Source: Enterobacter chuandaensis | GTDB taxonomy: Bacteria; Pseudomonadota; Gammaproteobacteria; Enterobacterales; Enterobacteriaceae | Assembly (NCBI RefSeq): GCF_003594915.1 | Contig: NZ_QZCS01000007.1 | Location: 1 to 64,000, forward strand | Direction: 5' to 3' | DNA: 64,000 nucleotides | Shown here: piece after piece, positions 17,112 through 25,716 of the stretch | Position numbering within the stretch: the stretch's first letter is position 1 | Layout: every line of letters begins with the position of its first letter | Notes under the pieces: model-generated | Databases searched by the model: none | Told to the model about the DNA's origin: nothing | The model's input: the letters and a program-made list of their open reading frames with translations, nothing else | Program-made: the position numbers and the translations under genes

Positions 17112-19303
17112 AGCAACGCAACATCCCGCAGGGTGACAACATGACGGACGCGTCGCTGGAACAGTGGGCGCAGGCTTTTGGCTACGTTGCCACGCGCTAC
17201 CGCGTCGCCTGCTCGCCCGGCTCGCTCATCGCGGGCGCGCCGTGGCTGAAAGGCAAACCGATGGTGCCCGCGCTGACCCAGCTTGCCCGTGAAGCCGGGC
17301 TGACGTTCCAGCTGCTGACGGCCGATCAGCAGTCGATCAACAGCTGGCGTCTGCCGGTGGTGGTGGAGCTAAGCGACGGAAAAATCGGCGTGATCGACAA
17401 TTTTGATGGGGAGGACACGCTTGAGGTCACCTTTTTCGATAACGAGACGTACACCAACCGACTGTCGATGAGCGCGCTGTTACCCGCCATCCGCCATGTG
17501 ATCGCCCTGCGTCCGCTGGCCGCCCTGAAAGACAGCCGCGTGGACGCCTACATCTCAAAATACCGGCCGGACTGGCTATACCGGCTGGTGATGCGCGACC
17601 TGCGCCCCTACAGCTGGGTGATGCTCGCCGCGCTGTTTATCAACATTCTGTCGCTCTCCGGGATTGTCTTCTCCATGCAGGTGTATGACCGGGTGATCCC
17701 CGCCCAGTCCTACCCGACGCTCTATGTGCTGACCATTGGGGTGCTGATCGCCACCCTGTTTGGCTTTGTGCTGCGCGTCGCGCGCGGTCACATTATGGAT
17801 CTGCTCGGCAAGCGCTCGGATCTGCGCGTCTCGGATCGCGTGTTCGGCCACGCGTTACGGCTGCGCCACAGCGCCATTCCGCGCTCCACCGGCAGCTTTA
17901 TCTCCCAGCTGCGCGAGCTGGAGCAGATCCGCGAGATGGTCACCTCTTCTACCATCTCGACGATTGTCGATCTGCCCTTCTTCTTCCTGTTTGTGGTGGT
18001 GCTGGCGATCATCGCTCCGCAGCTGGCGTGGATCGCCCCGGTAGCAGCGGTAATCATGGTCCTGCCCGGTCTGCTGCTGCAAAAGAAGCTGGCGGAGCTG
18101 GCGAAGCAGTCTGCCCATGAATCGACCCTGCGTAACGCGGTGCTGGTAGAGAGCGTGCAGGGTCTGGAGGACATCAAGCTGATGCAGGCGGAAAACCGCT
18201 TTTTGCAGCAGTGGAACAGCTATATCCAGATCACCGCGGAATCTGGCCTGCGCACCCGCGAGCTGACGCAGAACCTGATCAGCTGGGGGATGACCGTCCA
18301 GAGCCTGGTTTACGCCGCCGTGATCGTGGTCGGCGCGCCGATGGTGATCGACGGCACCCTGACCACCGGCTCGGTGGTAGCCGCCTCAATGCTGGCCTCC
18401 CGGATGATCGCCCCGATGGCAACGCTGTGCGGCGTGCTCGCCCGCTGGCAGCAGGTGAAAGCCGCCAAAGAGGGGCTGGACAGCATTATGCAGCTGCCGA
18501 CCGAGAACCAGCGTGAGGAGACGCCGATCCGCCAGGACGTGCTGCGCGGACACTATCTTTTCGAGCAGGCGCAGTTCCGCTATCAGCCGGAAGATCCGCG
18601 CATGGCGCTGCGCATTAACCGCCTGGAGATCAGGCCGGGCGAGAAAGTGGCGATCCTCGGGCGTAACGGCGCGGGCAAATCCACTCTCCTGCAGGCGATG
18701 GCGGGCGGAATGGATCTGGCGGCCGGCGAGCTGCGGCTTGATAACTTCAGCCTGCCGCATCTGGACGTGGCGGACGTGCGGCGAAACGTCGGCTTTATGA
18801 CCCAGAACGCTCGGCTGTTTTACGGCACCCTGCGCGAGAACATCACGCTCGGCATGCCGCGCGCCACCGACGAAGAGATTTTCGAAGTACTGGAGATGTG
18901 CGGCGCGGCCAGCTTTGTGCAGAAGCTGCCGAAGGGGCTGGACTACCCGATTATGGAAAACGGCGTGGGGCTCTCCGGCGGGCAGCGGCAGTCCATCCTG
19001 CTGGCGCGTATGCTGCTGCGCGACCCGAATATCGTGCTGATGGATGAACCGACCGCCTCCCTTGACGAGCACACCGAGCGGGAGTTTATCCAGCGTCTCG
19101 GGGAGTGGCTCGGCAACCGCACGCTGGTTGTCGCCACCCACCGTGTGCCGGTGCTGGAGCTGGTGGAGCGCGTGGTCGTGCTCAAAGATGGGATGCTGGT
19201 CATGGACGCGCCAAAAGCGCAGGCGCTGAACAACAGCCGCATGCAACAACAGCAGCAGGCAGCAACCGGACGGGAGTGGAAAAATGAAAATCAGTCAGCG
19301 TGA
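17108..19303 (+). CDS. bapC: Type I secretion ABC exporter (permease-ATPase)
   Basis: A 731-residue half-size exporter that powers BapA secretion from the inner membrane. Residues about 15-130 are a C39-peptidase-like domain without the catalytic Cys, as in LapB/HlyB exporters that do not cleave their substrate. Six membrane helices lie at about 165-430. The ATPase has Walker A GRNGAGKST at 518-526, signature LSGGQ at 622-626 and Walker B with MDEPTASLD around Asp646. It overlaps bapB by 4 nt and bapD by 20 nt, showing a coupled operon. Homologues are LapB of Pseudomonas and BapC of Salmonella. Confidence 0.92.
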   Translation: MKQRNIPQGDNMTDASLEQWAQAFGYVATRYRVACSPGSLIAGAPWLKGKPMVPALTQLAREAGLTFQLLTADQQSINSWRLPVVVELSDGKIGVIDNFDGEDTLEVTFFDNETYTNRLSMSALLPAIRHVIALRPLAALKDSRVDAYISKYRPDWLYRLVMRDLRPYSWVMLAALFINILSLSGIVFSMQVYDRVIPAQSYPTLYVLTIGVLIATLFGFVLRVARGHIMDLLGKRSDLRVSDRVFGHALRLRHSAIPRSTGSFISQLRELEQIREMVTSSTISTIVDLPFFFLFVVVLAIIAPQLAWIAPVAAVIMVLPGLLLQKKLAELAKQSAHESTLRNAVLVESVQGLEDIKLMQAENRFLQQWNSYIQITAESGLRTRELTQNLISWGMTVQSLVYAAVIVVGAPMVIDGTLTTGSVVAASMLASRMIAPMATLCGVLARWQQVKAAKEGLDSIMQLPTENQREETPIRQDVLRGHYLFEQAQFRYQPEDPRMALRINRLEIRPGEKVAILGRNGAGKSTLLQAMAGGMDLAAGELRLDNFSLPHLDVADVRRNVGFMTQNARLFYGTLRENITLGMPRATDEEIFEVLEMCGAASFVQKLPKGLDYPIMENGVGLSGGQRQSILLARMLLRDPNIVLMDEPTASLDEHTEREFIQRLGEWLGNRTLVVATHRVPVLELVERVVVLKDGMLVMDAPKAQALNNSRMQQQQQAATGREWKNENQSA

Positions 19304-20483
19304 CGTTGCGGCAATGGACGATCTTGATAACGCCCTCGACTCCGAGAGCGGCTACACCGGTGCGCGGCGGATCGTCATCTTCTCGCTGCTGATGTTTGTG
19401 GCGCTGGGCGTCTGGGCGTGGTTTGGGATGCTGGATGAGGTCTCAACCGGCTCGGGGAAAGTGATCCCCAGCTCGCGCGAGCAGGTATTACAGTCTCTCG
19501 ACGGGGGGATCCTCACCGAGCTGAACGTTCACGAGGGCGATCAGGTGCAGGCCGGACAGGTGCTGGCGCGACTTGACCCAACGCGTTCTGAATCGAACGT
19601 CGGCGAAAGCGCGGCGCGCTACCGCGCGTCGCTGGCCTCCAGCGCGCGTCTGTACGCCGAGGTAAATGATCTTCCGCTGAAGTTCCCGCCTTCGCTGGAG
19701 AAATGGACCGAACTGACCGCCGCCGAAACGCGGCTCTACAACTCGCGCCGCGCCCAGCTGGAGGACACGCAGCGTGAACTGCGTTCGGCGTTAGACCTCG
19801 CGAACAAAGAGCTGGCGATCACCCAGCGGCTGGTCAAAACCGGCGCCGCCAGCCACGTGGAAGTGCTGCGCCTGCAGCGGCAGAAAAGCGACCTGGAGCT
19901 GAAGCTCACCGACGTGCGCTCGCAGTACTACGTTCAGGCGCGCGAAGCGTTATCCAAGGCCAACGCCGAAGTCGATATGGTCTCGGCGATCCTCAAAGGC
20001 CGCGAGGATTCCGTCACCCGCCTGACGGTAAAATCCCCGGTGCGTGGGATCGTGAAAAACATCAAGGTCACCACCATCGGCGGCGTGATCCCGCCCAACG
20101 GCGAGCTGATGGAGATTGTGCCGGTGGACGATCACCTGCTGATTGAAACCCGCCTCTCGCCGCGCGATATCGCCTTTATCCACCCGAACCAGGAGGCGCT
20201 GGTCAAAATCACCGCCTACGATTACGCCATCTACGGCGGGCTGCACGGCGTGGTGGAGACGATTTCCCCGGACACCATTCAGGACGAAGCCAAGCCGGAA
20301 GTGTTCTATTACCGCGTGTTTATCCGCACCAGCCAGGATTACCTGGTGAATAAGGCGGGCAGGCACTTCTCAATTGTGCCAGGGATGATTGCCACAGTGG
20401 ATATTAAGACCGGAGAAAAAACGGTGCTGGATTATCTGATCAAGCCGTTTAACCGGGCGAAAGAGGCGCTGAGAGAGCGGTAG
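19284..20483 (+). CDS. bapD: HlyD-family adaptor of type I secretion
   Basis: A 399-residue membrane-fusion protein joining the ABC exporter to the outer-membrane channel. A short cytoplasmic N-terminus and one membrane helix (about residues 29-48, IVIFSLLMFVALGVWAWFGM) precede the lipoyl half-motif SREQVLQSLDGGILTELNVHEGDQV, a coiled coil of about 100 residues, and the second half-motif VKSPVRGIVKNIKVTTIGGVI. The C-terminal part (SIVPGMIATVDIKTGEKTVLDYLIKP) is the HlyD family signature region. The ATG lies inside the end of the ABC gene and follows a ggagtgg ribosome site. It is the last gene of the bap operon. Confidence 0.92.
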   Translation: MKISQRDVAAMDDLDNALDSESGYTGARRIVIFSLLMFVALGVWAWFGMLDEVSTGSGKVIPSSREQVLQSLDGGILTELNVHEGDQVQAGQVLARLDPTRSESNVGESAARYRASLASSARLYAEVNDLPLKFPPSLEKWTELTAAETRLYNSRRAQLEDTQRELRSALDLANKELAITQRLVKTGAASHVEVLRLQRQKSDLELKLTDVRSQYYVQAREALSKANAEVDMVSAILKGREDSVTRLTVKSPVRGIVKNIKVTTIGGVIPPNGELMEIVPVDDHLLIETRLSPRDIAFIHPNQEALVKITAYDYAIYGGLHGVVETISPDTIQDEAKPEVFYYRVFIRTSQDYLVNKAGRHFSIVPGMIATVDIKTGEKTVLDYLIKPFNRAKEALRER

Positions 20484-20487
20484 TCAA

Positions 20488-20546
20488 ACGCCGGGTGGCG
20501 GCGATCTTCCCCCTCTCCCTAACCCTCTCCCCAAAGGGGCGAGGGG
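20488..20546. repeat. REP half-site plus CCCTCTCCC-type intergenic repeat
   Basis: After the bapD stop a REP-like half (gccgggtggcggc) is followed at 20509-20546 by a C-rich palindromic unit whose arms are ccctctcccc and ggggcgagggg. Related units occur at 44418-44453 in the opposite orientation and at 51968-52000. The remaining spacer to higB (to 20790) holds the HigBA control region. I see no gene in it. Confidence 0.7.
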
Positions 20547-20725
20547 ATGGTTCGCTGCTCGCATTAATGTGTGGAGATTCCTCAGCCCTGTGGGAGAGGA
20601 CATCATGCCGCACCCACACCACAATACGCCTTTTCTGGAATCCGCCTCGAAGAAACCGCTTTTAATGGCGCCTTACGCTTTCCTTCAGCCTGCATCCGGG
20701 TAACATAGCTGCCAATAAAAACGCA

Positions 20726-20742
20726 CTTGCGCACTGTGCAAG
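20726..20742. promoter_or_regulatory. Candidate HigBA operator (inverted repeat)
   Basis: Arms cttgcgca and tgtgcaag (7 of 8 paired) meet around one base, 49 nt before the higB start. HigA-type antitoxins repress their own operon by binding such dyads. The assignment is by position and symmetry only. Confidence 0.4.
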
Positions 20743-20790
20743 AGTGCATTACTATCCACATAGCTTCATGGACTGGAGCTCATAAGCACT

Positions 20791-21090
20791 ATGATTAATC
20801 ATTTTCGTGATCAATGGCTTAAGGATTTTTTTCTGTATGGGAAATCAAGCAATGTGATCCCTTCAAGACTTGAATCAGCCTTAGCGAGGAAGCTGGATAT
20901 GATCAACGCTGCTACCTCGCACCGGGAGCTGAGATCCCCGCCAGGCAATATGTATGAATCGCTGAATCCCCCGCTTGCAGGGTACTCTTCGATTCGCGTG
21001 AACAGGCAATACAGGTTGGTATTCAGGTGGTCAGAGGGCAAAGCAGACGATCTCTACCTCTCTCCGCACAAGTACACGCCATACAAATGA
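20791..21090 (+). CDS. higB: HigB-type RelE-family toxin
   Basis: A 99-residue toxin of the RelE/HigB superfamily, which cleaves mRNA on the ribosome. Family features include the opening helix INHFRDQWLKDFF, the GNMYESLNPPLAGYSSIRVNRQYRLVFRW core, and the closing LYLSPHKYTPYK. The conserved basic residues of the fold (RVNRQYRLVF) are present. The small toxin first, antitoxin second order is typical of higBA. The next gene follows after 10 nt. Confidence 0.88.
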   Translation: MINHFRDQWLKDFFLYGKSSNVIPSRLESALARKLDMINAATSHRELRSPPGNMYESLNPPLAGYSSIRVNRQYRLVFRWSEGKADDLYLSPHKYTPYK

Positions 21091-21100
21091 GGCATTACCT

Positions 21101-21448
21101 ATGACTCTTCAACAGGCTCTACGCAAACCCACCACGCCGGGCGATGTGTTGCAGTATGAATACCTTGAGCCGCTCAATCTGAAAATTAGCGATCTCGCGG
21201 AAATGCTTAACGTGCACCGTAACACCATCAGCGCTCTCGTTAATAATAATCGTAAACTGACGGCCGATATGGCAATCAGACTGGCCAAGGCGTTTGATAC
21301 CAGTATTGAATTCTGGTTGAACCTGCAGCTAAACGTCGACATCTGGGAAGCACAGACCAATTCCCGGACTCAGGAAGAGTTGAGCCGTATAAAGACGGTC
21401 GCGGAAATTATGGCAAAAAGGAAATCAGGCAGGCCGGATGTGGCATGA
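21101..21448 (+). CDS. higA: HigA-type antitoxin (HTH)
   Basis: A 115-residue antitoxin with an N-terminal XRE-type helix-turn-helix (PLNLKISDLAEMLNVHRNTISALVNNNRKL, residues about 24-53) and a C-terminal part that should bind HigB. The family-typical PGDVLQYEYLEPLNL and SIEFWLNLQLNVDIWEA motifs are present. It neutralises the toxin and represses the shared promoter. It lies 10 nt after higB in the same transcript. Both genes look intact. Chromosomal pairs like this are often mobile. Confidence 0.88.
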   Translation: MTLQQALRKPTTPGDVLQYEYLEPLNLKISDLAEMLNVHRNTISALVNNNRKLTADMAIRLAKAFDTSIEFWLNLQLNVDIWEAQTNSRTQEELSRIKTVAEIMAKRKSGRPDVA

Positions 21449-21460
21449 GCGATCGTTTTC

Positions 21461-21490
21461 CCCGGTACGATATTGACCGCACCGGGTTTT
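21461..21490 (+). terminator. Weak terminator between higA and aminotransferase
   Basis: Stem cccggt (21461-21466) with accggg (21481-21486), a 14-nt loop and four T. It sits between convergent genes. Confidence 0.4.
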
Positions 21491-21498
21491 ACTCGTAA

Positions 21499-22680
21499 TT
21501 ACAGGGAGGTCTTCAAACGTCGAACCGCTTCTTTCAGCTCTTCATCCGTTGGCGTGACGAACGACATGCGCAGCGTCGCGTGGTCCGGCTCGTTGCAGTA
21601 GAAGAACTCGCCCGGTACAAACACCACGCCGTTGCTTAAGGTTTTTTCCAGCCATTTCGTCGTATTCATGCCGTTGTTCATTTTCGCCCAGAGGAACATG
21701 CCGCCCTTCGGCTTGTGGAACGACATCACATCGCCCAGCCCGGCTTCCAGTTCCGTTGCAAACGTCTGGTATTTCTGGCGATAGGCCTCGCGGATCATTT
21801 TAATCTGGTTCGCCAGACGACCGGTTTTCAGGTACTCGTAGGTCATCAGCTGGGACAGCGTGCTGGTGTGCAGATCGGTGGTTTGCTTGAGGTTCACCAC
21901 CGCGCGCTTCAGCCATTCCGGCACCAGTACCCAGCCCACGCGGGTACCCGGCGCGAGGATTTTAGAGAAGGTGGAGGTGTACACCACGTTATCTTCATTG
22001 CCGATATCTTTGGCATGGGCAATCAGCGGGCGGAACACGTCGTCGGTGTAGTTAATTTCGCTGTACGGATCGTCTTCGATAATCACGAAATCATAGCGCT
22101 TCGATAATGCCACCAGCTCTTTACGACGCGCTTCGGAAAGCGTCACGCCGCCAGGGTTACCAAAGGTTGGAACGATATAGACCGCTTTGATGGTTTTCCT
22201 TGCCACCAACGCCTCAAGTTCATCGACCTTCATGCCGTCACCGTCGGTGCCAACGGATTCAAAGCTGGCCTGCGCCAGGCCAAAGACCTGCAGCGCGGCG
22301 AGATAGGTTGGACGCTCAACGACAACCGTATCGCCCGGGTTAATTAACGCGCGCGCCAGCACGTCCAGAGATTGTTGAGAGCCGGAAGTAATGACGACAT
22401 CATCGGCCTTACAGGCGATGCCACGCCCCTCGCAGATGCGTTTAATTTCCTCGCGCAGCCCCGGCACGCCTTCCGTCAGGCCATACTGGAACGCCTCGCC
22501 AAAATGCTGCGATAAGACGGCATCAGCGGCGATTTTCAGCCCTTCATGATCGAACAGATCGGGATTGGGAATACCGCCACCCAGCGAAATCACCCCTGCC
22601 ATTTTGCTGTGTTTTAATAATTCACGGATGGCAGATGATTGCAGGCCCTGCGCGCTGCTGGCGAGTTTGTTTGCAGACAT
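21499..22680 (-). CDS. PLP-dependent aminotransferase, 2-aminoadipate/LysN type
   Basis: A 393-residue fold-type I aminotransferase. The SLGGGIPNPDLF opening, the glycine-rich SGSQQSLDVLARALINPGD phosphate cluster, the PTFGNPGG segment, EDDPYSEI and the Schiff-base region STFSKILAPGTRVGW (with its Lys) are all visible. The closest described group is 2-aminoadipate/aromatic aminotransferases (LysN, and the C-terminal domain of MocR regulators), but no HTH domain is present, so this is a free enzyme. The real amino-acid substrate cannot be told from sequence. The gene stands alone between the TA pair and a LysR gene of the same orientation 20 nt upstream. Confidence 0.8.
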   Translation of the reverse strand: MSANKLASSAQGLQSSAIRELLKHSKMAGVISLGGGIPNPDLFDHEGLKIAADAVLSQHFGEAFQYGLTEGVPGLREEIKRICEGRGIACKADDVVITSGSQQSLDVLARALINPGDTVVVERPTYLAALQVFGLAQASFESVGTDGDGMKVDELEALVARKTIKAVYIVPTFGNPGGVTLSEARRKELVALSKRYDFVIIEDDPYSEINYTDDVFRPLIAHAKDIGNEDNVVYTSTFSKILAPGTRVGWVLVPEWLKRAVVNLKQTTDLHTSTLSQLMTYEYLKTGRLANQIKMIREAYRQKYQTFATELEAGLGDVMSFHKPKGGMFLWAKMNNGMNTTKWLEKTLSNGVVFVPGEFFYCNEPDHATLRMSFVTPTDEELKEAVRRLKTSL

Positions 22681-22700
22681 TCTTTGATTACCTTCTTTTT

Positions 22701-23588
22701 TTATATTGTGCCCAATCTTAGCAGAAGATGAGCAATAAATTCCGTTAGCTTAGGGAGGGGACGTAAATCCTGTCGCCACAGTAAATGCACCGGCCTTGGT
22801 GAGGGGGTGAACGGCTCCAGCACACGTACCAGCCTGCCGCTTGCCAGCTCTTCCGCTACCAGCACTTCCGGTTGCAGCAATAACCCTGCCCCGGCCCGCG
22901 CCGCCATGCGTAAGCCGTAGCCGTCGTTGCATCGTAAGATCGCATCCCGCTTCCAGCGCACCTCCCCTTCCACGCCCGGCAGCCGCCACTCGTTGCGCGC
23001 GGTCCACACCGTGTGCGACAGACAAAGATGATCCATCAGATCGGCAGGCGTCTGCGGCGTACCGTGTCGCGCCAGATAATCCGGCGCGGCGCAGATCACC
23101 ATGTTGTAGGGGCACAAATATTTCGCCACCAGATCGTCATTGCGGATATCGCCAATGCGAATGGCCAGATCGACCCCCTCCTCCACCAGATCCACCATCC
23201 GGTTAGTGAGATCCAGTTCGATACGCACTTCCGGGTAGCGCTGCAAAAAGCTGGCCGTCAGAGGAGCGATCGCGCAGCCGCCAAACGACGTGGGGGCGGT
23301 GACGCGCAGGGTGCCGGCGGGCGCCGCGCGCAGCCGTTCAACCGCGCTTTCGGCAATCGAGACCTGCTCCAGCACGCGCCTGGCCTCTTCGAAATAAACG
23401 CGTCCGGCGTCGGTCAGGCTCTGACGACGGGTATTGCGCTCCAGCAGGCGCGTACCGAGCTGCGATTCCAGCAGCGCAATATATTTCCCCACCATGACCG
23501 CCGACATCTCCAGCCGCGCTGCCGCGCCGGTAAAGCTGCCGCTTTCTACCACCGCGATAAACGTCTCCATGCCGCGAAGCTTATCCAT
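22701..23588 (-). CDS. LysR-family transcriptional regulator
   Basis: A 295-residue LysR regulator. The N-terminal winged HTH (MDKLRGMETFIAVVESGSFTGAAARLEMS) is followed by the linker helix (SLTDAGRVYFEEARRVLEQV) and a co-inducer domain from about residue 90. It is divergent from the short-chain dehydrogenase gene, with 98 nt between the two starts, the usual layout for a LysR regulator and its target. It could also affect the aminotransferase downstream. Ligand unknown. Confidence 0.87.
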   Translation of the reverse strand: MDKLRGMETFIAVVESGSFTGAAARLEMSAVMVGKYIALLESQLGTRLLERNTRRQSLTDAGRVYFEEARRVLEQVSIAESAVERLRAAPAGTLRVTAPTSFGGCAIAPLTASFLQRYPEVRIELDLTNRMVDLVEEGVDLAIRIGDIRNDDLVAKYLCPYNMVICAAPDYLARHGTPQTPADLMDHLCLSHTVWTARNEWRLPGVEGEVRWKRDAILRCNDGYGLRMAARAGAGLLLQPEVLVAEELASGRLVRVLEPFTPSPRPVHLLWRQDLRPLPKLTEFIAHLLLRLGTI

Positions 23589-23686
23589 ATTCCGAACCTC
23601 TGGTTAGTAATCATCTAACTTTAGCCCAGTTTATCTGATTCTTTATTTATTAAAGAATGAGTGCTCACAACATCAAGGAGTCTGCT

Positions 23687-24289
23687 ATGAAAATCGTCAT
23701 TATTGGTGCCAGCGGTACGGTCGGTCATGCAGTAACGGAAGAGTTGAGTCGTCGCCACGAGGTCATCCGCGTCGGCCGCACGCAGGGAGACTATCAGGTG
23801 GATATCACCTCGCAGGCGAGCGTGCAGGCGCTGTTTGAGAAAATCGGCCCGGTGGATGCGATTGTCTCTGCGAGCGGTGGGCTGCACTTCGGCCCGCTCG
23901 CGACCATGAAAGACAGCGATTTCAACCAGGGCCTGCAGGACAAGCTGCTGGGGCAGGTGCGTCTGGCGCTGACCGGCCAGCACTACCTGAATGAAGGCGG
24001 CTCGATTACGCTCATTAGTGGGATTGTGGCGCACGAGCCGATCGCACAGGGGGTGAATGCCACCACGGTAAATGCGGCGCTGGAAGGGTTTGTCCGCGCC
24101 GCAGCGTGTGAACTGCCGCGCGGGATCCGCATCAACCTGATTAGCCCGACGGTACTGACGGAATCCGCCGACGCGTATGACGGTTTCTTCCCCGGCTTTG
24201 AAAGCGTTCCCGCCGCGACCGTTGCCCAGGCCTACCGCCGCAGCGTGGAAGGGGTGCAGAGCGGGCGGGTGTATAAGGTAGGTTACTGA
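23687..24289 (+). CDS. Atypical short-chain dehydrogenase, catalytic Tyr/Lys missing
   Basis: A 200-residue Rossmann-fold protein. The cofactor loop GASGTVG (residues 7-13) is intact and VGRTQGDYQVDIT suggests NADP-type recognition. The region that normally carries YxxxK reads ATTVNAALEGF, so Tyr becomes Ala and Lys becomes Asn, although the preceding Ser (LISG) is kept. The start chosen at 23687 has an aaggag ribosome site 5-6 nt upstream. An ATG 30 nt earlier lacks one. The gene is divergent from a LysR regulator. The protein may be a non-canonical reductase or a cofactor-binding sensor. The function is not assigned. Confidence 0.8.
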   Translation: MKIVIIGASGTVGHAVTEELSRRHEVIRVGRTQGDYQVDITSQASVQALFEKIGPVDAIVSASGGLHFGPLATMKDSDFNQGLQDKLLGQVRLALTGQHYLNEGGSITLISGIVAHEPIAQGVNATTVNAALEGFVRAAACELPRGIRINLISPTVLTESADAYDGFFPGFESVPAATVAQAYRRSVEGVQSGRVYKVGY

Positions 24290-24301
24290 GGATGTATAAA
24301 G

Positions 24302-24329
24302 GCCGGGTAAGGCGAAGCCATCACCCGGC
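24302..24329. repeat. REP-like palindrome
   Basis: Arms gccgggt and acccggc flank aaggcgaagccatc, the form of an enteric REP element, lying between the 3' ends of the dehydrogenase gene and yahJ. It may also act as a terminator for the minus-strand operon (a short T run follows on that strand). Confidence 0.75.
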
Positions 24330-24335
24330 TCGCTT

Positions 24336-25715
24336 TTAGCCAACAACGCCCCAGACGAGTTTCCCCTTGTGGAACGTCGCGGTACGCGGAGAAATGCGCG
24401 CTACCGCTTCGGCGGAACAGGAGGCATCCACCAGCACAAAGCTGGCATCGTCCTGCGCTTTCGGCCACACGCGTTCGCCTTTATCGTTCAGCGGCAGCAC
24501 GTCACCGGTGGCAATGCCGAGCGCGCGGGAGAGCGTCTGCTCATTAGGGCGGATATAGAGCTGCGCGTAGAGATTGGCTTTTTCCAGCATGTCCCCCAGG
24601 CCGTACGGCGACCAGTGGTCGATCACGCTGTCGGTGCCCGTCATCACGAACACGCCCTTCTCGCGCAGCTGCTTCAGCGGCATATGCAGGGTTCCAATCG
24701 GCACGGTGGAGGCGATGGTCACCTGCTGCGCCGCCATGCGGGTGGCAATCTCATCCACCTGCTGCTCGTTGAGCGTCGCCAGCGCGAAGGCGTGGCTGAT
24801 GGTCAGCTTGCCCTTCAGCGCCGGCGTTTTCTCCACGGTTTCCACCATGTAGTTCACCGCCGCCACGCCCGCCGGGCTGGTTTCGTGCAGGTGAATGTCC
24901 ACCCCTTTGTCGTAATCCAGCGCAATCTGGAACATCAGATCGAGGGATTTCTCCATCGCGCCGTCGACGTTGGTTGGGTCCAGCCCGCCCACGTAGTGCG
25001 CCCCGGCCTGCATCGCCTCGCGCATCAGCTTTTCAGAGTTGGACAGCAGCAGGCCGTGCTGTGGGAAGGCAACGATTTCACAGTCAAAACCTGCGGCCCG
25101 GCGCGCCAGCACCGCCTGCAAACTTTCCAGGTTTTTCAGGCCGGATACCGGCTCTATGTTGCAGTGGCTGCGGGCAATGGTAGAGCCTTTCGACTGGATC
25201 AGGTCGATAAGCGCCTCCGCGCGTTCCTGGGTGTAGGGCTGTAGCTCCGGCAGCAGCTTCTGCTCAAGGCGGATCATGTCCTGAATCGTAGTGCCCGCCG
25301 GGCGATTCAGGGAGCGCCACGGACCGCCGTAGAAGGTTTTATCCAGATGGATGTGCATGTCGCGCATCGCCGGAAGCATCAGCTTTTTACCCGCGTCGTA
25401 GTGCGGCAGCGTGGCGTCGGCGTGGCTCTTGTTATCGCGCAGGGCGACAATTTTTCCGTCCTTGATCTCCAGCGTTTTCAGCTCGGTGCGGGTGCTCGTC
25501 GCCACGCTGCCGTCGAAGTTGAACCCGGCCTCCAGCAGCACGTTGTCGAGGTAATAGTGTTTTGCGGTGATACTCATCGGTTTGCCCGTCTCGCAGGTTG
25601 GCTTTGCTGAGTCGGCAGCATACGCGACGGAGCCGGTGGCGCCAAACAGCGCGCAGGCGGTGACCATTTTGCCGCTCTGGCTGATAAACTCGCGGCGGCT
25701 TTTGTTTTCACTCAT
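24336..25715 (-). CDS. yahJ: Tat-exported amidohydrolase, YahJ-like
   Basis: A 459-residue metallo-dependent hydrolase of the cytosine-deaminase/amidohydrolase superfamily. The start at 25715 is chosen for its ggaaga ribosome site and because it opens a twin-arginine signal peptide (SRREFIS, Arg7-Arg8, then a hydrophobic stretch ending SVAYA), so the enzyme should act in the periplasm. Metal and active-site motifs are MRDMHIHLDKTF, ARSHCNIEP, DIHLHETSPAGV, SHAF and TDSVIDHWSP. It is the last gene of the yah-like operon, 1 nt after the carbamate kinase stop. The substrate is not known. A cyclic amide, ureide or pyrimidine-like compound would suit the neighbours. Confidence 0.85.
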   Translation of the reverse strand: MSENKSRREFISQSGKMVTACALFGATGSVAYAADSAKPTCETGKPMSITAKHYYLDNVLLEAGFNFDGSVATSTRTELKTLEIKDGKIVALRDNKSHADATLPHYDAGKKLMLPAMRDMHIHLDKTFYGGPWRSLNRPAGTTIQDMIRLEQKLLPELQPYTQERAEALIDLIQSKGSTIARSHCNIEPVSGLKNLESLQAVLARRAAGFDCEIVAFPQHGLLLSNSEKLMREAMQAGAHYVGGLDPTNVDGAMEKSLDLMFQIALDYDKGVDIHLHETSPAGVAAVNYMVETVEKTPALKGKLTISHAFALATLNEQQVDEIATRMAAQQVTIASTVPIGTLHMPLKQLREKGVFVMTGTDSVIDHWSPYGLGDMLEKANLYAQLYIRPNEQTLSRALGIATGDVLPLNDKGERVWPKAQDDASFVLVDASCSAEAVARISPRTATFHKGKLVWGVVG

Positions 25716-25716
25716 C

